From Selaginella tamariscina (lineage: Eukaryota; Streptophyta; Lycopodiopsida; Selaginellales; Selaginellaceae), in the NCBI GenBank assembly GCA_003024785.1, contig PUQB01000050.1:62001-126000 (forward strand): a stretch of DNA of 64,000 bases, read 5' to 3'. Each line of letters opens with the position of its first letter. The first letter of the stretch is position 1. Position numbers and translations under genes: made by a program. The notes under the pieces are model-generated. The model was not told where the DNA came from. It searched no databases and saw nothing but the letters and a program-made list of their open reading frames with translations. Below, in pieces: positions 25,507 through 35,349 of this stretch.

Positions 25507-25712
25507 TGTAAGATACTGTATATTATGTAACGTAATGTATATATGCATGTGTATATACACACATGCGTAGTGACACATGGGTGGTGATCTGGCTGCCATT
25601 TGTCAGTGCCACATGTCACATGTGTGCCATGTGGCAGGAGTCTCCTATATAAAGCAGGGGGTTTTTGTAGCTGAATATATATGACATTTCTGAATATATA
25701 TCTGCTCTTTCA
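25507..25712 (+). mobile_element. 5' LTR of the Ty3/gypsy element
   Basis: This 206-bp LTR starts TGTAAGATACT and ends CTCTTTCA, matching the 3' LTR at 45,202-45,403 with scattered substitutions and small indels. It contains ACACATGGGTGGTGATCT and a TATATAA box-like sequence near 25,648. The sequence just after it (TTGGTGAAGTTGGG) is not the usual Met-tRNA primer site. The flanking 5-mers ACGAT and AGATT do not match as a target duplication. Confidence 0.85.
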
Positions 25713-25769
25713 TTGGTGAAGTTGGGTATTCCTTTCTTCTGCCTTTTCCTTTTCTTGTTTTCATAATAA

Positions 25770-27129
25770 TGAACATGGAGACTGCTTTTAGGATTATTAC
25801 TACTGCTATTGATGCACAAACTAAGTTGTTGGAGCGCTTTATTGAGGGTCCGTCCTCCTCTTCCCCACTTGAGCCTCATGCCGGGGGATCTGCTTCTAGT
25901 ACTCCTTCATCTTCTTCACAGGCCACAAATCCGAGGGTTTGACCTCAATCTTTTTGTGGTGATCCAGGAGATGATGTATATCACTGGTTTAATCATTTCT
26001 AAATTATTGTTCGTTACCATGGTTGGGATGAGGCTCGTGCTCTCAGAGAATTCCCTACATGTTTGGAAGGCCCTGCGCTCAAGTGGTATAATGGATTGGC
26101 TACAGAGATTCAAACAAATAATAATCAGTTGACGGAATGTCTTAAACGTACGTTTGGCAAAGTTGAGGATTCAGATGATGCTTTCCAACAACTGCATGCG
26201 ATACGACAACATCCTAGTGAGTCTGTTATGCGGTTCAGTATTAGGTTCGGAGATTTAGTTCGGCGTGCATATCCTAACATGCCTGAGCCCATTAAGCTCG
26301 GTATGTTATGGCCAACTATGTGACCCGAACTTGTTTGATTCTTTTGCATTAACTCAACATTTTGAGTTGGTGCCTGGTGAGGGCCATGGTCCCCTTGGGT
26401 TACCTGCTCCTCTTATTCAGTGTGCTGATCCAATGGAGGTTGACGCTGCTGCATATGTGCTTGCACGGCAAGCCTTTCGTGGTCGACCTCGGGGCTCACC
26501 CCGTGGACCACCTCCACGAAATCGTCCTGCACCTGCTTTAGTTCCTGTCCGTGGTGGTCAAAATCCACGGATTCGTGACAGGAGGAATCGGAACAATGCA
26601 GGTCGACCCAATCAAGTTCATTGTTGGGCCTGTTGGGCACCTGGACATACTTAGCGAGCATGCGATGTGTATCCTGATTGGTGTCCACCACATCCAGGTT
26701 GGCGACCATATGTTCTGGATGGTGTGCCTGTGGCAACCATTATGTCTGATGATGAGCTTCTAGATGACGAAGCCTCTCTTGCAGATGGATCTGTTATGAA
26801 AAACTAGTAATCGAGCGACGGAGGGATCCCGGCGATGGAGACTTCACCTCTATGCTTTTTCTGCTATGCATATCAAGGTTTGCAAGTTCCACTAGATCAT
26901 TCAGTTTTCACATTTTCTGCACGATGAATGATCTTTCAGTCACAGTGCTTGTGGATACAGGATCCAATATGTCTTCCATAACTACTTCTTTAGTGCATCA
27001 ATGCTCATTACCCTTAAGACGTGCAAATAAGGTCTTGCACATTTATATGGTAATGGGCAATCTCGTGCAGTATCACAGTACACCACTTCGACTACGCTGG
27101 TTTTGGGTGACAATCGTAAGTTTCATGCA
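25770..27129 (+). pseudogene. Gypsy gag and start of protease (broken)
   Basis: The gag frame starts MNMETAFRIITTAIDAQTKL, runs through a Ser/Pro-rich stretch and the retrotransposon gag core (EGPALKWYNG, FQQLHAIRQHPSESVMRFSI). A CCHC-type knuckle follows (C-x2-C-x4-H-x4-C near 26,625-26,665, with a stop inside it). A retroviral-type aspartic protease then begins with VLVDTGSNMSSI (about 26,945-26,985), which keeps the DTG catalytic triad. Several stops and shifts interrupt gag. The protease is cut at about 27,129, where the 15-kb DNA element begins, and resumes after 42,141 with a VFDIILG stretch near 42,187. Confidence 0.85.
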
Positions 27130-27130
27130 A

Positions 27131-27151
27131 GTTGTAACTAAAATGGGCATG
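27131..27151 (+). repeat. Left terminal inverted repeat of the 15-kb element
   Basis: This 21-bp repeat matches the complement of 42,120-42,140 at 20 of 21 positions. The sole difference is A versus G at position 13. Just inside lies an AT-rich tract with GAATATTC palindromes at about 27,214-27,270, mirrored near the right end at about 41,950-41,977. Confidence 0.85.
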
Positions 27152-27179
27152 GCTATAGTCCCATTTCCTAATAATTAGC

Positions 27180-27620
27180 AATTTTAGCTATTTAATTAGC
27201 ATTTTCTAATATTAAAGGAATATTCTTTAGAATATATGTTTGAAAAGAGAATATTCTTTAGAATATTCTATTTTGTATTCTACCCTTTAATAAATTATAG
27301 CATTCATTGAACAAAAATTAATAACATTATAAAAGTAGAAGGTATTAAATTATATAATATATTGCCTAATATAACAATTAAGGAAGAGCATAAGAGGTAC
27401 ATTATATAAATATTGATGTTGTTATTAAAATATTAATATTTAAATATAACATTATTAATTAAAAATTTGTAGTAGTAAATATATATAAAATCCTATAATA
27501 ATATAGTCAATCTTCCATATCATTTTTTAAATTTATATAGTTAAGTATACAATTTGGTACTATTATTAAAGAGTTTATAATAATTATGAATATTAAATAT
27601 ATGATATTTTATAATTTTGT
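27180..27620. other. AT-rich left subterminal region of the 15-kb element
   Basis: No gene. Several AGAATATTCTTTAGAATATT words occur near 27,214-27,275, then AT-rich sequence up to the stop codon of the transposase gene. Subterminal GAATATTC motifs also occur near 32,390, 32,720, 34,005, 34,060 and 41,950. Confidence 0.6.
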
Positions 27621-27627
27621 AATTGCT

Positions 27628-30600
27628 TTAAGCTTCAGAAAACATACATTCCCTTGCAGTTTTGTTAATCGTGACTTTATCAACGCTTCTTGACATCCAC
27701 CCATATCGAATGGATTTAACATTTATAAAACATGCTGGGTCTTTTTGATTGGGAGACCATGTTTTCTCTAGGCATCCATTATATCTTTCGCTCTCCTTCT
27801 CGTGTCGCCTTTTTTGTGGTTTGAACCATGCAACCTTAACAATACTATTTTTTGTGATTACTTCAGGTGTGTCGATAATTTGACCCATCCAAATAGGCTG
27901 ATTATATGATGACGCATCTGGAGTAATGAGAACCATCATTAGTTTTTGAAGATCCTTGCAGCAATCAAAGTATGCTTTAGGTTTTTGGTTCCTTTGTCCA
28001 AAAAGTGTGGGGTTTGCACTTCCACATCACTACTGGCTTCTATGTCGTCTATGCTCAGTGATGTCATTTCAATCTCCTCTCGCCACCTTGTTTTAGGCCA
28101 GAAAGGGTGTTGCAATTCTGTACTTGTGACAGTAGGCCCTTCCAACTCTCGAACAACAGTCTCCCAATAGTCGACCACATGCTTATATAGTTCTGAGTAA
28201 CCAGTTGCCTTATCAGAATTCTTTGGCATCGATTTTTGAACCCATGCCACATATTTTTTGATGCCATCAATAATAACCTCTTGTTCCTTGAGCTGGGCAC
28301 TCAATGGAATAGGGTCTGGTTGTCCTTCTGGGAGAAGTGGCTTTCCATCCTCTCCACTTTTGAAGAGCATTAACCCTCTTTCGGTAACCACTCCTGCTCT
28401 GATGGCCGTAACTTGTACTGCATAATAGGTATACCATCTCGTATGGAGAAAAAGAATTGTAGCGGCACAAGGTGACCAACTAAAGAATCACTCCCTTCTT
28501 TTATATACTCCTTGAGAAATTTTTTGAAGTCTGGCACCTCAGTCACAAGCAAAGCACAACTTTTTTTGGAGATGCAATTTTCAAAAAGATTCATCATATG
28601 CGGTAAAGTAAGTGCACTTGTCCTTTTTGTAGAGTTGGAGACCTTGCTGAAGAACGCATCAATATCTTCATGAGTGTGACCAACCATAAGGAAACTGAGC
28701 GTGATTGTTTCAAACACACCTTTGGCAACAAGCATTGACAAGTATGCTAGCACATATCTAGAAAATAAAAGTAAGTATGAGCTTGAGAAACCCTTAAGTA
28801 AAATGATTTACCTATTTTTGTTCTCGCCTGCACAATTATCCATCTGTAAAAGCAAATGACGAGGAAGCTTATTTGATGTTGAGGACACATGTACACTATT
28901 TGAGCTAGATCCCTCCACTGAACCAGAACTCTCAACAGGGCCATCTATTTTCTGTGCAGGCTGTTGACAATGCCTCTCATATTCCCAAGTAGCCTCAAGT
29001 GCAGACGTGTTCATGAGAGCATTATGTAAAGGTTGAAGGTGTTGTTTCTTCACTTTGAGATCACTGATAGGACTTGTCTGTGAGTGGGCTTCAAGGTTTC
29101 TGAAACACATGGCTAATGACCCAATAGTGAAATTGGAGTCGCTAGACCAATGTGGAAGTGAAAAGTGTCCATATGACTCACAACCGTGTCCATGTGTTAG
29201 CACACCTGTCAATGAAATCGGAAGTTTCATGACATTTCCAAGGCACTTTGGTGTTGCAAAGAGCTTTGGAATGCTGGTCTTTGAATGATCCATCTTGTCA
29301 TGGATCAAGCACAGGTACTCTGATGGGCGTGACACAGAAAGCATGCGGTGTGCATAGTACTGAGACCGGCAAGTTTGTTGTGCAATCATGTGGGCCTCCA
29401 TCTTCTTTTGAATGGCAGTGATCTCCACCAAGGTTTTTGCACAAGCCTCTGCAGCCTTCAATGATGTACAAGTGTCACACTTGGAAAAGCTAGAGTGTTT
29501 TGCAATCTCCACATCCTTAAAATGAGTATTCCATATGTTGTTGAAGGTACCAGTGCAGATTGCTTGGAGCCCCATCAAACTGAGGCACTTGTTCACATGT
29601 TCACACAGTTTCAATTGAGTGTAGATTGAAGGCAAAACCTTGAGATTTTCCCTGACCCCTGCATTTGTGGTTCGGCATTTGTGAGGCATCCTGTCTGCAT
29701 TTGCTTCCACAAAAGCCTTGAGTATCTCTATGGCTGCCATGATGTGAGAGCGGGTTTTGACCAAGCGAGTGTTCCCATGAACTGAGGTTCGCGCTCCATC
29801 TAGCCACTCATCCCTCCGACGGTAGAACGTGGTCTTTGGGATCCCGTATATACTGTACCAAGCTTTGAAGCAGATGGCCACCTTATTAAATACCATGGAT
29901 GTACTCTGATAACCTGTGTCCGAGGCCATTCCATCAATACACCCAGTTAGTGCAGCATATACAAACTCATGCCTTTGCTTTTGGGTGAGCATACGAAAGA
30001 CATGTCTACATTGGGTAATTTCATTCCGGTCTGCCATCTGACAACACTTCTTCTTGCAACAGTCAATCGTGGAAATGCTCGTAACACTTTCGGAAGATGT
30101 AGGATCCATCTTTACCCTCTTGCTGAACTTGCAGGGAAGATCTACAAACCCATGAATCGCCTTTTTTCTTACAAAAGGACCAATGCAAGGAACCTCTTCA
30201 AATATGAGTTGTGTTTCTTCCGGGTTGTTATTATTGAAATCCAACCCAGAATATGTTGAACCATCTTGCCGTCTTAATTCAGATGTTCGCCACCTCACGA
30301 GGGATCCAGGATACAATGTGCCATTAGGTGAAACCTCTGTCACAACTACACCCACGAAGTCGGACCCTAGTTTCTCTTCTGACACTGCTTCCATTGGATT
30401 TATAGCTGTGATGATGCCTCTTCCGACTTCAATCTCACGAAGAAAGAGAATCACCTCATCCATCACAGCAGGCAAGCCATCATCTGGTAAACTCGTGCTA
30501 CTATTTGTTTGTGACTCTGCATATTCTGTGTCAGCCTTGACTTCATCCAAATTCCACAATACAGGAGAACCCTCCAAATTCCATTCCCAGAACCTCAACA

Positions 30601-30761
30601 TGCTTGTAAATGGTGTTCACCCATACGTACACACAAGATCCTTGGGCAATATTGTGACATGATGCATTATTATCTCGAACTTCCACAGTTCCAGTGCCAA
30701 CTATCTTGTTGTTCCGAAGAAGACATACTTTATCTCCAGTATTAAACATATTGTCCTGCAC
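27628..30761 (-). CDS. DUF7869-like putative transposase with chromo-like C-terminal domain
   Basis: Probably the transposase moving the 15-kb element. The minus-strand product starts MQDNMFNTGDKVCLLRNNKI, a beta-rich N-terminal region. It has a Cys pair region CCKKKCCQMADRN, a middle helical part with KCDTCTSLKAAE, and an RNase H-like core with LCLIHDKMDHSKT, LLQMDNCAGENKNR and FLMVGHTHEDIDAFF. The conserved acidic residues are candidate metal ligands. This layout fits proteins annotated DUF7869. A 54-bp intron (28,758-28,811) splits the ENKNR/YVLAYL junction. The C-terminus (27,628-27,940) reads IWMGQIIDTPE and VKVAWFKPQ, like BAH/chromo-type barrels. Frame breaks near 30,590, 28,380 and 27,944 interrupt it; the last two are fixed by one base in an A run. 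Total about 970 residues. Confidence 0.7.
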
Positions 30762-30902
30762 ATAAATAATTGTATTATTTATGATATCTGTTTATGCAAT
30801 ATTTCTAAGAAATCTGAATTACGGTTACTTAATAATATGCATATGCAATAATACATAATTATGTTTAGAGATAATATCTCATGTTTGATTAATACAACTG
30901 AT
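30762..30902. promoter_or_regulatory. Presumed transposase promoter region
   Basis: An AT-rich stretch of about 140 bp lies between the transposase start codon (30,761) and the first palindrome of array 1. It is the only non-repetitive sequence upstream of that gene, so its promoter must use this stretch, the palindrome array, or both. No clear TATA box was assigned. Confidence 0.35.
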
Positions 30903-31640
30903 GGGCGGGATTAATCCCGCCCACGAATCCCTCCGACGAGGAACGGTCGGCGGGATTAATCCCGCCGCCGACTCAACCCCTTCGGAGAGAGTCGGCGGGA
31001 TTAATCCCGCCTTGGACTCCCTCCGACAAGGAAGAGCCGGCGGGATTAATCCCGCCGCCTCTTCCTCCTCGGGGGGAGTCCGGCGGGATTAATCCCGCCG
31101 ACTCTCCCCGAGAGAGTCGGCGGGATTAATCCCGCCGGACTCCCTTCCTCGTCGGAGAGAGTCGGCGGGATTAATCCCGCCTTGGACTCTCCGAGGAGGA
31201 AGAGGCGGCGGGATTAATCCCGCCGGCTCTTCCTTGTCGGAGGGAGTCCAAGGCGGGATTAATCCCGCCCACAATTCTTACGACGGGGAATGGGTGGCGG
31301 GATTAAACCCGCACATAACTCTCTCCAAAACTATGATTTCAAAGAGATCTCGGGATAAATCCTGTCCCCAAATCCTTAAAACAGGGATGTGGTGGCGAGA
31401 TTAATCCCGCCACCCCTTCCCTGCCTCCTAAAATGGTTGGCGGGATTAATCCCGCCGACAACTCTTTCTAATAAATTCTGGTAACTCTTCATCAGTTGAG
31501 AAGGTTATCGGCGGGATTAATCCCGCCACTCTTTTTCAGTGGCGGAGAAGCATTGCCCGAGAGATGGTGGCGGGATTAATCCCGCCACCTCTTCGAAGAG
31601 GCGAAAAAGAAATGGCCGGATTAATCCCGCCGCCCCGGTT
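30903..31640. repeat. Palindrome array 1: about 16 units of GGCGGGATTAATCCCGCC
   Basis: The 18-bp perfect palindrome, often extended to 20 bp (CGGCGGGATTAATCCCGCCG), recurs every 30-50 bp. About 13 units are exact; near 31,300, 31,350, 31,393 and 31,616 they are degenerate. Spacers are GC-rich, for example CTTGGACTCCCTCCGACAAG. The spacers are also mirror partners: 31,009-31,045 is the reverse complement of 31,217-31,253, and inside it 31,053-31,085 closely pairs with 31,182-31,215, centred on a hairpin near 31,105-31,120. The block could fold as a large nested cruciform. GC content jumps sharply against the AT-rich element. Confidence 0.95.
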
Positions 31641-32269
31641 AACCTAGAATATTAAGTTAAAAGGATATTTAAACGGGATAAATCCCTAACGAATATATTA
31701 TAATCCTAATGCATTCCTAAACCCCTAAATTGTAATTTTAAGAGAGAATGTAAGAGAGTGAATCTTTATAAGTATTTTTAAATTTGTTATAATACTTACT
31801 TGTAAACAGCACTGAAGGCGCCGTGCTTTCCTATAAAGAATAGCACCCAATTTAATCTCGCTCCTGAGATGATCACTATGAAGAAAAAAGAAGATCTAAA
31901 GAGTGAAAAATACAGAAATGAAGAAACCCTTGCCGGAGAAAGAACCAGATCTGAATTTGAGTGGGAAATTAAATGCATTTTCAAATTTACATGTCAGACC
32001 GACAATACATATGTCAGAAATTCAAATTTTTTAAAAAGAACAGAAAATAAAATTTAAGATGAGTTGACACAAATATCCGACACTCTGACATATATACTCT
32101 CCAGTTCCAATGAGTATTTTAAAATTGCATTTAATGTTATTCAAGTGATTCAAGCTGTTTAATATTACGAAATTTTAGACTATATTCTACATTCTTAGTA
32201 TTCAAGTATATTTATATTATATATATATATAAATATATACTTATACAATAAATAAATTGATATATTATT
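31641..32269. other. AT-rich spacer, no gene seen
   Basis: AT-rich sequence following array 1, with one degenerate palindrome-like word (AAACGGGATAAATCCC near 31,672). A short open frame at 31,869-32,057 is Lys/Glu-rich and unrecognised. Confidence 0.5.
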
Positions 32270-33000
32270 ATGTATCATTTAAAATATATTCATAGTCTGT
32301 TTATTATTATTATTTTCTTAATTACTCGAGTATTTAATTTTCATTTCCTAGTATCAATGGGATATTCTTTATTATTTTATTAATATTTGAAGAATATTCT
32401 AATATTAAACCTGATTATCATAATTAAATTAGTCTTGTTCTTAATTATTGCAGTAATTATTCTACATTTGTATATATTAATGGGATTTTCTCAATTAATT
32501 TGTTATTATTTCAAGAATATTCCTGTGTTAAACCTTATTATCAATATTAAATTAATATATATTATTAAAATATATATGACTATATATTAGATAAAATGAT
32601 GTATTATTATGTATAATTTAAAATATGTTCATAGTGTGTATATTAATATCATTTCCTTAATTACTTGAGTAATTAATCTTCTTTATATTAATGGGATATT
32701 CTTTATTATTTTCTTATTATTCCAAGAATATTCCAATATTAAACATGATTATGATAATTAATTTAGTTAATTATTTGAGTACTTAATTTACATTTGTATA
32801 TATTAATGGGATTTTCTCAATTAATTTCTTATTATTTCAAGAATATTTCAATGTTAAACCTTTTTATCAATATTAAATTAATATATATTATTAAAACTAT
32901 ATATGGCTATATATTAGATAAAATCATATATTATTATGTATAATTTAAAATATGTTCATAGTGTGTTTATTAATATTATTTTCTTAATTATTCGATGTTT
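32270..33000. repeat. Imperfect tandem repeat, period about 330 bp
   Basis: The phrase TATMATTTAAAATATRTTCATAGTSTG occurs at about 32,274, 32,609 and 32,939. Each time it is followed by TTATTANTAT, TTCTTAATTA, and then (before the next copy) ATGGGATATTCTTTATT and AAGAATATTC words. Two full units plus the start of a third are visible, AT-rich throughout. Confidence 0.7.
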
Positions 33001-34150
33001 GTTTTGCACACATATATAAACACAATCATAAATTTACACACGCATTACAAGAACTTACAAAAACACATATGCACACACATGCACAACCCTAAACCAAACT
33101 GAAGAAATTGTTGCTTCTTTATTGAAAACATCATGTTCAACGCATGTATGATATATGTACTCAATCTGTGTGTATGTAACACATTGAATTTACATGTGTA
33201 ATATTTATATTAAGCTTGTTGGGAGCAAACCCTAAACCCTAAACCCTAAACCCTGTGTATACATGTGTGTACAAAAATAATTTTTCAACACTCTCTCTTC
33301 ACACCATGCATGATCCATCCTAAACCCTAAACCCTAAACCCTAATATGTAACACAATGAATTTACTCATGTAATATGTATGTATGTCTGTGTGTATACAC
33401 GTGTGTATGTATATATGTGTACTTGTATGTATATATGTGTACTTTCTGTCTTCTCTCATACATACACACCATGCATGATCCATGTTAATATGTACTGTGT
33501 CTCTTCTCTCAAACATACACACCATGCATGATCTATAATATGTACTCGGTCTCTCAAATATTATGTACTAATATGTATGTATGTCTGTGTGTATAATACA
33601 CACCATGCATGATCCATAATATGTACTGTCTCTCTTCTCTCATATACTATGTATGTATATCTGTGTATAATATGTGTAAGTATATATGTGTACTAATATA
33701 TGCAATGTGTACAAAAATAATTTTTCAACACTCTCTCTTCTCTCATACATACACACCATGCATGATCCATCCTAAATCCAAAACCCTAAACCCATGTAAT
33801 ATGTATGTATGTCTGTGTGTATACACGTGTGTATGTATATATTATGTGTATTAATATATGCAATGTGTATGTATGTATTGATACACATGAAACTTTAACA
33901 CTCTCATGGACACACACATGTTAAATCCCTGCATGATTTATATTTTTGGGGTGTATGTGATACACCCACGCACACGCACGCGCTAATAATATAATGAAAG
34001 AATATTCGTTTAGGGCGAATCTATATTTTATTCTTTTTAGGGTTTAAGTATATTCTCAGAAGGAATATTCTATTAGGGTTAATATATATATTTAATTCCT
34101 TTAGGGTTTAGGTATATTCTTAGGGTTTCAAGAGGCGGCGGCGGCTGTGC
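33001..34150. repeat. Minisatellite region with interstitial plant-telomere tracts
   Basis: Exact CCCTAAA runs occur at 33,228-33,254 and 33,319-33,343, and a near-copy at 33,769-33,792. Between them the motif ACACACCATGCATGATCCAT recurs at about 33,300, 33,463, 33,517, 33,599 and 33,749, with GTATGTATGTCTGTGTGTAT tracts. No coding sequence. Confidence 0.8.
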
Positions 34151-34166
34151 ACACAGGTGAGATCTG

Positions 34167-34203
<37 letters not shown>

Positions 34204-34851
34204 ATATGTATAGGAGTGTGCGTATAATTTTATTTATTAGTTTTATCTCTCGCACACACACGCACACTCCTGTGTATGTATATGTGTGTGTGGGTGTGTG
34301 TTTGTTTATCTGTATGATTTTATTTGTTTCGCTCACACACGCATACACACGATATACATATACACATATATATATATACCTATATACATATATACATACA
34401 TATATTATGTGTACCAGTATCTATAAAAATTTTTATTGATCTATCTCTCCCACACACACGCACACTGCTTTACACACACACACACACATATATATATATC
34501 AATGCATATTAACAAATAGTATACAACACTAGTTTATATATATGCTTATATATTCATATGGGTTATATATATACACACATATATATATGTGTGTGTTTAT
34601 CTGTATAATTTTATTTATTTATTAGTTTTATCTCTCGCACACACACGCACACTCCTGTGTATATATATGTGTGTGTGTGTGTTTGTTTATCTGTATGATT
34701 TTATTTGTTTCGCTCACACACGCATACACACAATATACATATACACATATATATATACCTATATACATATATACATACATATATTATGTGTACCAGTATC
34801 TATATAATTTTTTTTATTGATCTATCTCTCCCACACACACGCACACTGCTT

Positions 34852-34891
<40 letters not shown>

Positions 34892-35233
34892 ATATTAACA
34901 AATAGTATACAACACTAGTTTATATATATGCTTATATATTCACAGACTCTCTATATCTATATACACACATATATATGTGTGTGTTTATCTGTATAATTTT
35001 ATTTATTTATTAGTTTTATCTTTCGCACACACATGCACACTCCTGTGTATATATATGTGTGTGTGTGTTTGTTTATCTGTATGATTTTATTTGTTTCGCT
35101 CACACGCATACACACGATATACATATACACACATATATATACCTATGTACACACATATATTATGTGTACCAGTACTGTATAATTTTATTTATTTATCTAT
35201 CTCTTGCACACACACGTACACTCCTATACATAC

Positions 35234-35264
<31 letters not shown>

Positions 35265-35340
35265 CACACACATATATATATGTGTGTGTTTTTATCTGTA
35301 TAATTTTTTTATTTATTAATTTTATCTCTCGCACACACGC
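34151..35340. repeat. Tandem repeat, period about 330-390 bp, built of microsatellites
   Basis: A unit containing TTAGTTTTATCTCTCGCACA, CACTCCTGTGTATATATATG, TTTGTTTATCTGTATGATTT, GCTCACACACGCATACACAC and ATATTATGTGTACCAGTAT recurs starting near 34,230, 34,618, 35,010 and partly 35,318. All reading frames across it are shadows of the repeat. Confidence 0.8.
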
Positions 35341-35349
35341 TAAGCCCCT

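Noticed and set aside
30901-31274. Open frames on both strands with GGINPA / AGLIPP repeats
   Set aside because: They are translations of the palindrome array; the same palindrome reads GINPA-like or LIPP-like in several frames. No start context or splice support, so not genes.
33228-33792. A true chromosome end
   Set aside because: Telomere-like tracts are only about 24-27 bp and lie inside the transposon, with genes on both sides.
34079-35319. His/Thr/Tyr/Ile-rich open frames
   Set aside because: They translate (CA)n, (TA)n and (GT)n microsatellites in tandem repeats.
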